Assembly: GCA_004380135.1 (NCBI GenBank)
Contig: QXCR01000011.1
Coordinates: 186,001 to 250,000, forward strand
Direction of reading: 5' to 3'
DNA: 64,000 nt
Origin: Stemphylium vesicarium
Lineage: Eukaryota; Ascomycota; Dothideomycetes; Pleosporales; Pleosporaceae
Shown: positions 55,881-64,000 of the stretch, in pieces
How positions within the stretch are numbered: position 1 is the first letter of the stretch
Layout of the letters: every line of letters starts with the position of its first letter
Program-made: the position numbers and the translations under genes
The notes under the pieces: model-generated
What the model was told of the DNA's origin: nothing
What the model saw: the letters and a program-made list of their open reading frames with translations, nothing else
Database searches by the model: none

Positions 55881-58000
55881 CTAATAGATGGGGCGCCCCT
55901 CTTCCCACTTCTGAACCTCTTTCACGTCCCGAGAAGCAGACGGAGGGCTACTGCCCATACCAAGACTGAATCGACCACTACTCCGGCCATCCTCGAGTCG
56001 CTTCACAGGGCCGACCCATTCCCACATGCGAGCAACATCACCGTTAGCTGTTGTTCGAACTCCCGCACGAACGTTGCTGTTCTTTTCAACCTTTGCCTGA
56101 ACCCTCTTCCACAGCTTCTGTCGTCGAGACGCGTTGAACTCGGTGCGCAGGACATCGTCACGAAGCTGCGTCATACTGATACCCTTCTCCAAACTGGGCT
56201 GTTGATAACTTAGTGCAGCTTGATCTTGCAGTCTATCATACGCATCACTCGCTAGCTGCTTTGCGCGAATTTCCATTGCTCGGTTGCTGGTGTACGAGTA
56301 CTTGCCGTAAGAGCCCGTAACAATGAGTAGGAAGACCATCACAATTTGGAGAAGATGTCGTTCAAAAGACTGTCGGAGGGATCTTCGGACGCTGCAGAAG
56401 AGGGAGAGCTTGGCGAGAGAGGTTGATGCAAGACGTCGTTTGCCGGTTGTTCTGTGTCCAAGGAAGAGTGACTGATTAGTACAATCCCAAGTCAGAGATG
56501 TGCAACATGTGGTTTGGGGACCTGGAAGGACTGCACTTACTCGTCGGTACTTTGAACTACCTCCTCACGCATTATGAGCTCAGGGAAAGCTCTATCGAAC
56601 AGTTCGCTGAACTCCTTGTCCGTCAGGCTCTTGCTCTTCTGAGCAGCCATCTGCTCCTTCAGATCTACTTCGCTGACCTCGGGACTTTCTACAGTATGCC
56701 CCTCTGCGTCGGGCTCACCACACTCGTACTGTGCCTTGCGCTGCCGAAGAATCTCCACGCCCCTGTTGGCGATGCCGTTTACTTTGCGGGTCTTCTCGCT
56801 ATCCGGCTCGCATGTTGGAGGGAGGGGAATCAACCCGCCTAGTGCCAGTGGATGATCTTTTTTGATGAAGTCGGGATCGCATCGTAGATTCAAGCCTCTG
56901 TAGCACTGCGCATGGGGTGGGCAAGGCTCGCACTGTGGAAGAACCTGATCGGCCCAACTCGGGATCTCAACCCCGGCAAGCGCAGTGGACTCTCGTCCGA
57001 TGCCACAAAAGCCAACGTTGAACTTCTCTTGTCGCCAAACGCCAGCAAAGGCTGCTGCGGCAGTAAGAAGTATAGTTCCAGTCATCGCCTTAATAGCTCC
57101 GGTAGCCTTGGCTTTCTTATGCCGTCTCCTTGGTGGAAGAATGTCTACCTCGCCAGCCTTTGCACGCTCACGTACTAGATCCAGCTGCTCCTCCGGCGTG
57201 AACTCCTCCCCTGCATCAGTGGTTTCCTCTTCCTCGTGTTTCGTACGCGGGTCGGCAACGTCGAATGATCCCCGTGTAGGCACCATAATGCCCTCGTCTA
57301 GTTGCTCGGTCTTGGGTTGGACGGTCCTTCGGCGGTACGCGTCGCTCTTGCGCCTCTCATGTTGGCCGAACCCTGTGGTCCTCCTCCTCCGATCGCGCCA
57401 TGTAGTATCTGGCACCGCAGGAGAGCTTCCGCTTTGGAAAGGGTTTTCCTGAGTAAAAGGGCTTGCAGCGTCGTTGCGGTGCCACGCTTCCGGGTCGGGC
57501 GAGGGTTCCTTCAGGGCAGGGGTGACGCTCTTGCGCGTGCGTCTGGCCGCGGGCCGCTCGTCCACCTCAGGCTCAAGAGCCCTGCTGTGCTTGGCTGGTA
57601 TAGCGCGAGATGGTGTTTTCGCACGGGGTGCAGGCGTAGGCGCTTCCGCTTCTTCAGTCGTTGCGCGTCCTGCCCTTCGCAAAGTTCGTCGTGTGGTCGC
57701 GGGCGTAGGAGCCACGAGCGTTTCGTCTTCTAAGTCGTCTGTGTCCACGGTGCTGGCTGAGCTGGAGGGGACATCTACGATGCCCCTCGTCGATCGCTTC
57801 GTGTGCGCCTGGGCCCTTTGCACCTGGGATTTCTGGGGCAGGACAACATCGTTGAAAAGGCCCACGAGAACAGGCTTCTTTGCCGAGGAGGGATATGTGA
57901 CGCCGTGTCGAAGTAGAATGCTGCGTAGCTCCGGTACCGTTATCTTGTTCGCATCCACGCCGTCCTCATAATACCAGTACTCTCCGCGCGCATCAGCCAT
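55881..58000 (-). CDS. SRC1: Inner nuclear membrane protein, Man1/Src1 (HeH) family
   Basis: Exons 58000-56541 and 56451-55881 give 676 aa. The N-terminal HeH (LEM-like) domain is at about 17-52 (ANKITVPELRSILLRHGVTY, KKPVLVGLFNDVVLP). A long basic linker follows with SP/TP sites and NLS-like patches (RRTLRRAGR, RRRRTTGF, RRRHKKAK). The first TM lies at about 300-325 (AMTGTILLTAAAAFAGVW) and the lumenal domain has paired Cys (QCEPCPPHAQCYRGLNLRC). The second TM lies at about 514-533 (QIVMVFLLIVTGSYG). A winged-helix-type MSC C-terminal domain ends at the stop at 55881 (RRQKLWKRVQAKVEKNSNVR, MWEWVGPV). Family members (yeast Heh1/Src1, fission yeast Lem2/Man1) anchor chromatin and help nuclear-pore and envelope repair. 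Which of the two fungal paralogues this is remains open. Confidence 0.9.
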
Positions 58001-59405
58001 CTCGTCCAAAGTGTGAGAGAGTAGTGGCACAGCAGATCTTGTCTTGGCGTCTGTGAATATGTCGGTACCGAGGGCTGTGGGTGAGGGTGCTCGGAAAGGC
58101 TGACTCTTGGGTAAGCCGAAGGTGGAGAGTCGGGAAAGTCTGCATCGCTTGTTTGTGATGTCACCGAGGCAACAGGTAGGTCCGTGCGGCCGCATGTCTC
58201 GACCCTTTCCTTTCTTTCACTTCTGTCTTTGTTCCAACATTGCGAACGTCGCGCAAGCACAGCTTGACACCGCAATAGAATCTTATTTGCAACATACCAT
58301 GCGTTTGCGCATCTCGCTATCGGAAGCGGAGTCGCGGTCTGCGGGATCTCCAAGTCGACTGTTACAATCCTCCATGTCTCGAACTATGTAAAGCAATTCG
58401 TCTTAATACTATTCCTACATACTGAGCTTGACATTGTTTAGCATGTTGGATCCAACCGGATACTGGAATGCCAAGGCCCTTTCTTGCCGTCATCCAACGT
58501 TACCCTTCCATGCTTTCTTTTCCTTATTGCGACGTTTACGTTCTAAGCACAACATTTCTTAACGTCAGCCTCAGTCAAGCCACAAACTCATCATCTCCTT
58601 CACCGCGACCTAGCCCTAGATCGAGAAAAACGGATAAGAGACAGAATGCAGGCGAAAACATTCGTTGCTACGTGGAAAGGAAGTGTTCTCCAGTGGGTCA
58701 ACATCAACAGAAACCGACGCGTTGGTAGTAAGATCGTACTCTGCTATATTACATACCGCCATGATGCTTGGCGAGCAAGCCACGAGAACCCTTCGCACAA
58801 AACCAGCTTTCTCCGTGAGCTGTGATCGACACACCACAACTCGGTAGCATGGTTGGTGAACTCGATCCTGCGCAAAGTTAATATTACGTGTATGGCCCTT
58901 GGGTAGCTCTAGCTACACCAATCGAGCTCCGGGGACAGTTAATACGTAAAGAGGGAGTAGAAGAGGCAAGACGAATGACTAGAGCACCCAGGCGCTGGAG
59001 ATGTTGAAACTTTTCCACAAATGGGTTGCACTTGAGCATCACCCTCTACACTTCCATGCAGTTTCATTGATCTTCTTCATGGTATGAGGCTTACGCCATG
59101 AGGCCTGTACACAGAATGTAAGATGGATTATGACCCATATAAGAGGGAACCGTCAGTGATGACTAGGCGTACATTGAATCATTCTCGTTCTCGATGTTGA
59201 GGCTTGGTACTCGGTGTGATGAGCTGAACTTGTGCGCCATGCAGACAACAGAATCTGTATCGTAGCATCGCTGTGCAGTCAGTGCCTATGGTGAGCTAGA
59301 TCTCGATTGAAGATATAAAAGCTCTCGCATTCGCTCCAAACTATCGTCCATCAAAACATCTTCTACTTCTACATTGATCACATTCCTGACCATCTGACCT
59401 ACAAG
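58001..59405. other. Gene-poor region upstream of cysteine-rich secreted protein gene
   Basis: 1.4 kb without a recognised gene. A TATA box lies at 59313-59318. The region is A/T-richer than average. Confidence 0.5.
59313..59318 (+). promoter_or_regulatory. TATA box of cysteine-rich secreted protein gene
   Basis: TATAAA, 88 nt upstream of ATG 59406, consistent with a leader of about 50-60 nt. Confidence 0.55.
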
Positions 59406-59928
59406 ATGTTGTACACGAAGATCTTGTCCCGGGACACTCTTGCTGCCCTGATACCCTTCGTCGTGGCTGCTAACCCATTTTGTAAGGGTGGGATTCCTGC
59501 TCTAGTTGCTGTCGCTCTTAGAAAGCTCGAGCCCGCGAAGACGTACTGTTCGAGTGTGTTTCCCTTACCCGCAATCACATCGATGAAGACTGCAAACACG
59601 AACCACCAAAACAATCATAGCTACTACTACACAAGGTTTGGAATATCGTGGACCGATTTGCAACAAGCCTGACGGCAGAAAGGGTGGAGGCTGCTCAGAT
59701 AATTGGTTTTGCGATCGACGTCAGCAAGGTGGCGAAGTATTCGGCTTGTGCACCTCAACCTCTTCGTGTGATGCGCCAAAGTGCACCTCGGACAATAAAT
59801 GTGACTCGGGTCAAGCTTGCGCTTTCTATTGTGGTAGCGGCAAATGTTTGAGCTACACTGGATGCTCATCAACGTTCGTTCCGTCGCTGGCGCAGGCTAA
59901 GAGGGGGCTGAAGGTAGAGATGAAGTGA
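59406..59928 (+). CDS. Small cysteine-rich secreted protein (effector-like)
   Basis: Exons 59406-59553 and 59636-59928 give 146 aa. The N-terminus (MLYTKILSRD, then TLAALIPFVVAA) is a plausible signal peptide cleaved near residue 22. The mature part has about 13 cysteines: NPFCKGG, KTYCSS, PICNKPDG, GGGCSDNWFCDRR, FGLCTSTSSCDAPKC, DNKCDSGQACAFYCGSGKC and YTGCSS. It ends in a basic tail (QAKRGLKVEMK). The GTGTGT donor and ACAAG acceptor join Ser-Ser to LEYRGPIC in phase. I recognise no domain. Small size, high Cys, a secretion signal, a TATA box and a gene-poor setting fit a candidate effector or antimicrobial protein (inference). Confidence 0.75.
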
Positions 59929-61073
59929 ATGCCTAGGAGCGCTGGAAGGAGGCTGTAAGGTCAGAGGCGCTGCTTGTTTGCCGACACAAAGGTATTCAAC
60001 CAGAGCAGTGTGAGATGTAGATGATAGATCACACAAAGGCAACGTACTTCCATACCTGGCGCGGTTGAAAACGAGTCACTACATGTACCGGGAGCGCTGA
60101 GTTCTTGATGTGATGGTTCAGTGTTACCCGATAGCTCCTAGCCCGAACTTTCATGGTTGCAGCGACTGAGTAAGTAATTCAGCCCGAGCTCTGTGATAAG
60201 GTGATCTCAGAATCCATCAGGGTAGTGGTGGAGGCTGCAAGCCTGTGAAGCAAGTCGAACAAGATATTCCATGTGGAAAGTACTTAATAGTCTAAGTGAA
60301 GTAGAAAAATTCGGGGCTGTTATTGATCGTATTGCTGAGGGCCCTTGCTTCTAGTAGCTTTTGCTACAGCTGGGCAGCACATGGAGCTGTTAGAGACAAG
60401 TCAGCATTTCCAGAATGCATGGTCGAAGGGACGAGTTTGGCTAAGGGAATGGCGATATCGGCAAATGTTATCTTTCGTTTCATGAAGCAGTGCGTTATCA
60501 TCAGTACTGATGTCCCTACCCCTTAGATAGCTCAAGGAACTGTGTAAGACATTAGTTGTTTCCCATGCATAGCACATGTAACCCAGAAGCATCGGCCTGC
60601 ACTCAATTGTTAAACAAAGATGTGAAAGCTGAAGATGAGGAACTCGAAGGAGATGGCGAGAGGGATAAAGACCGACCCTTGTGCTGACGGCGGAGTTATT
60701 GATGATTTGGAAAAGACGGAGCATGCTGACCATGGAAGGGTTAATGCGTGATTTTGGTAACGACAACACGACATGACGATGCGATGCGCGATACTTAAAA
60801 GACATTATAGACATGCAGGCCTGGAGCCGTGAGGAAGAATGATGGGTTTTAGTACAGTCGAGGAACCATTGGCGTTGGCATGTGGGAGTTGATACCTAGG
60901 TAGCGTTTTGACCATTGACATACGCTAACTAATTCTGGTAGGGCTCTTGGCAGTCGCGCGGTGGTTGAACGCGCCAGAGATTCCAGACATCCACCCCAGC
61001 TTTCGCGCCCGCTGCATCACCACCCAACCCGAATTGATCGACGCGGCACTGTTGTCGCATTACCGCCATCACC
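59929..61073. other. Intergenic between secreted protein and SSR4
   Basis: 1.14 kb; no gene or repeat recognised. Short open frames lack motifs. Confidence 0.45.
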
Positions 61074-63183
61074 ATGTACGGCATGAATCAGGCCTACCAT
61101 GCCCCCGACCCGAGCGCGCAGGTGCCAAACCATCTCGTGAGTGCGCCAACAGCTCCGCGACCGTCTCCGCAAACTAACAGTACAGCTTGCCCATGTGCAT
61201 CTGATATCCTCGTATCGCTTCCCAACTCTACCTGGCCTGCAAGCACCTCAGGCGCTTGAATACCTCATCAAGGGCCCGCAGATCGTGCGCGACACCTCCC
61301 CCGTTGCATGGACGTTCCTGTCAGCTCCTCCCCAAGATGGCACCGTTATCCTCACATGGCAGCCCCCACGCATGGGCACCATGTTCGCCTCAGATGGAAT
61401 GGTTTGGGCGGATGCTGAGACTGCATATGACATGAACGTCCGCGGTTATGTACGTGTATCCGACCCGTACTAATATGTCAATATCTGACCCACGCAGACT
61501 CTCCAGGTCTTTGTTCACAACAGTGGCTACCACTACCCACACGAGCCATATGCGATGCATGCGCGCCATCGCTACAGGATTGCAGCCGGTCCTGGTACCA
61601 TCGACCCCAATCTTTGGCTGGTGCACTACAAGCCGGCAGACCCGCAAAGCAGACTTCCTGCCTCTCAGATAGCCATACCGCGAGAAGTGCAGGCCCAGCT
61701 ACAGATGCGTGCTCAACTTCAGCAAGCAGGGCCGCTCATGCGCAAAGAGTTCATGCTAGTCGACCAGGCCAATTGGCCCAAGGTCGAGTTTGGACAGCAG
61801 GCTATGAGAGGTCCGCAGCCCTACTACAACCCGATGCAGCCAGGACGACCGTATCCTGCGCAACCGCCCCCAGCGAAGCGCCAGCGTTTGCCGACACAGC
61901 CCCAGCCCCGTCAGCCTCCCCCCGGCGCGGTAGCACCCGACAATACGCTCGAAGAAGAGGAGAATGCCACGCAAGATGCCTTTGACTTTCTGACTCCGCG
62001 TGAAATCAGTCTGTCGCGATACAAGCAGCACCATGAATGGATGGAGGAAATATTCGCATCGCCGTATGCTGTTGGAAAGATTGCGCCGATCGATCTTGGC
62101 CTTGGCCTCATGGGCGAACTTGCTCCGCTCACCGCAGGCATTTTGGACGTTCCAGGCGCTGAAAATGTAGAGACTGGGAAGGAAAACTACAAGATCAAGA
62201 ATTATTATAAACTGGACCCAGAGCAGCTCAAGGATTTCGAGAAGCGTGTATCCGAATACACCACAAAAGAGCAGGCTGAGATCGACAAGATGAAGGCGGA
62301 CCATGCGAAGAAAATGGCGCAGCTCAAGCGCACACGAACATATATCAAAGCAGAACGAAGATTACGAGACGTCTCACGCTCTGCCGAGAGCGATGCGGAC
62401 GCGAACCCGGTGGAAGATGTTGTGCAGGATTTGGAAAAATCGCTCGGAGTGTCATTCGATGCGAAGAAGACTGTCGTTTGCGTGGACAAGGGCGGTTTCA
62501 TTGAGGTACAGCAGCCGTCCCCACCAAAAGCGCAGGTCAACGGCAACGGTGCGCAGCAGAATGCAAATGGTACATCCGGAGGGAACAATGATGGCACCAT
62601 AGATGAGAACTCTGCCTCAGGTTTACTCGACCAATATGGATCAGGGTCAATTTCGGGAACACCCATTGGCAATATTTCACTGCCTCAATTGTCGCAGCCT
62701 CCAAGCCAGTCGCAATCCGCTACCGGCACACCCAATGTACCTCAGGGCAGCATGAACCAGGCATCGACATTTGACCAGCAAGACAACAACCTTGATGTTG
62801 GTGCCGACCTTTTGGACTTGGATGTTGAGATGTCTGGTATGGCAGGTGCAGGGGAGAAGGGTGAGGACTGGGTCATGGTGAACGATCAGTCAGGGAACGC
62901 GCAACAACAGAGTGGCAACCTTCAACAACCCAACATGAATAACAGCCAACCGGCAAACAATGCTGGTGGCATGCCTTCGTCCAACATCGAAGCCGATGCA
63001 GGCAGCATGTTCGATACTGCCGATTTCGGAAGTTTCGACAACCTGGACAGCGCCGGAGACGCTCTAGCTGATTACGGGCACGACGACAATCTGGGTCTGG
63101 ATCTCGTTGATGACTCGGCTTTCGGTGATGCTTTCCACGGAACGGAAATGCACCACGATAACGGCGAAGGCGACCACGCGTAG
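61074..63183 (+). CDS. SSR4: SWI/SNF and RSC chromatin-remodelling subunit Ssr4
   Basis: Exons 61074-61136, 61186-61449 and 61498-63183 give 670 aa. Ssr4 is a fungal-specific shared subunit of the SWI/SNF and RSC remodellers in fission yeast; its domain (formerly DUF1750) covers about residues 20-210. Family stretches seen: LISSYRFPTLPGLQAPQALE, IVRDTSPVAWTFLSAPPQDG, LTWQPPRMGTMFASDGMVWA, VFVHNSGYHYPHEPYAMHAR and GTIDPNLWLVHY. A basic Pro/Gln linker (AKRQRLPTQPQPRQPPP) follows, then DFLTPREISLSRYKQHHEWM, helical regions, and a Gln/Asn-rich acidic C-terminus (FDTADFGSFDNLDSAGDALA). Both introns are in phase 0. It acts in the nucleus. Confidence 0.92.
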
Positions 63184-64000
63184 AACGTAGGGATGTAGAC
63201 CGGTTTTCATGCTGCTAATCGGAGTGATGCTTGGGTTGTATTATTACGTTTCATACCAGAGAGGAGTCAAGGGCGTTTTGTGGTGGCTAAGCATTCTGGC
63301 TTGTACATGACTGTCGAGCTTTCTCATTATGATTACAGCCTATGAGAGGTTCTCCTTCATACTGAGCTTGAAATCGAGCATGTGGCGTCAGCCATATTTA
63401 GGATGTGCATACAAAGATGGGTTGATTATGGTTTCTGTGCTACTCACTTGTCTAGTCGTTCAACAGAGATGGTAGGTGGGGGTCTAGCGTGGAGTACGAT
63501 CGCGACTCATCGTTCCTTCCCTTAACGCTCGTGTTCGAGCGCCAGACTCAACATCAACAACGTTCACGCCACCTACGCGATCATCCATATGTCAAGCTGA
63601 TATCGTACGCGATACCTTATTGCTTCGGTTTTGAGGTTTCTACTCACTAGTTGTGAAGGATGAGAGGATCGGTCGCTCTTCATTTCATCATGCACATCCG
63701 TGAAAGAAAACCATCTAACAGAAATTTTGAAGCTTTCAAACACGCGGGTTCTTATCGGCGTATCTTCCATGGTTCTACGAAGTCGATCCATACTTTTCTT
63801 ACCATGCCATCTTTGACATGTACAACCACATCAAAGTCTTTCGATCCCAGTATACAGGTAGCGGCCAGCTAGGATGCATGTTATCTGATGGAAATTCTAG
63901 TATGTACAACAGGTACAACGTCTCTTTGCGTCGGATTAGCTCATGATGAGGACGAGTGTACGATATGCAACATGCCGTTATACTATACTTGTTGAAGACG
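63184..64000. other. Intergenic, 3' flank of SSR4 to window edge
   Basis: 817 bases with no recognised gene. Weak open frames occur on both strands near 63570-63870; none has a motif. Confidence 0.45.

Noticed and set aside
1..64000. CRISPR arrays, rRNA genes, intact transposons, biosynthetic cluster
   Set aside because: No spaced repeats, rRNA-like sequence, transposase or polyketide/peptide synthase signatures were seen on either strand.

Overview
The window is nuclear DNA from a filamentous ascomycete (Pezizomycotina). Genes lie on both strands and carry many short introns, mostly 45 to 70 nt, with GTRNGT-like donors, CTRAC/CTGAC branch sites and CAG/TAG acceptors. The families are fungal or fungal-typical: Skn7, Inp1, Ssr4, GH131, a HAM1-like protein and an HeH/Man1 protein. 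Placement in Dothideomycetes, probably Pleosporales, is inference from the flavour of the proteins and from the membrane-protein family at the left end. Exon boundaries were set by hand from splice motifs, reading phase and recalled family resemblance; every multi-exon model described as complete is in phase from start to stop.

Layout. 0-4.1 kb is a decayed left edge: the tail of one gene, a BTB-domain gene with a one-base frame break, and a multi-pass membrane protein gene with two nonsense codons. 4.2-13.4 kb, all on the minus strand, holds an acidic-repeat protein, an Ariadne-type RBR ubiquitin ligase, eIF2B-epsilon and the stress regulator Skn7. 13.4-24.9 kb holds a mitochondrial-type 1-Cys peroxiredoxin divergent from SKN7, a formamidase, a multi-pass membrane protein, the peroxisome-retention factor Inp1 and a proline/serine/threonine-rich protein. 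26-34 kb holds a patatin-like phospholipase, an F-box-like protein, a secreted GH131 glucanase and a stomatin. 35-46 kb holds a nuclear coiled-coil protein, the OST3/OST6 oligosaccharyltransferase subunit, a HAM1-like lipid-binding protein and malic enzyme. 47.7-49.4 kb holds a tandem pair of small basic nuclear proteins, one interrupted at a C17A11 homopolymer. 49.9-63.2 kb holds a patatin-like protein whose catalytic serine is glycine, a 2-dehydropantoate 2-reductase family protein, ribosomal protein eL42, a Man1/Src1 inner nuclear membrane protein, a cysteine-rich secreted protein and the SWI/SNF-RSC subunit Ssr4.

Most genes are core housekeeping genes with no operon-like linkage. Relationships worth noting are the shared SKN7/peroxiredoxin promoter region (Skn7 is the classical regulator of peroxidase genes), the two patatin-fold genes of opposite catalytic status, the tandem nuclear paralogues, and the probable two-start malic enzyme. 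I found no tRNA, rRNA, CRISPR array or intact transposon. No wholly new system is evident. The best leads are the Ser-to-Gly patatin, the cysteine-rich secreted protein in a gene-poor stretch, and the homopolymer-interrupted paralogue.
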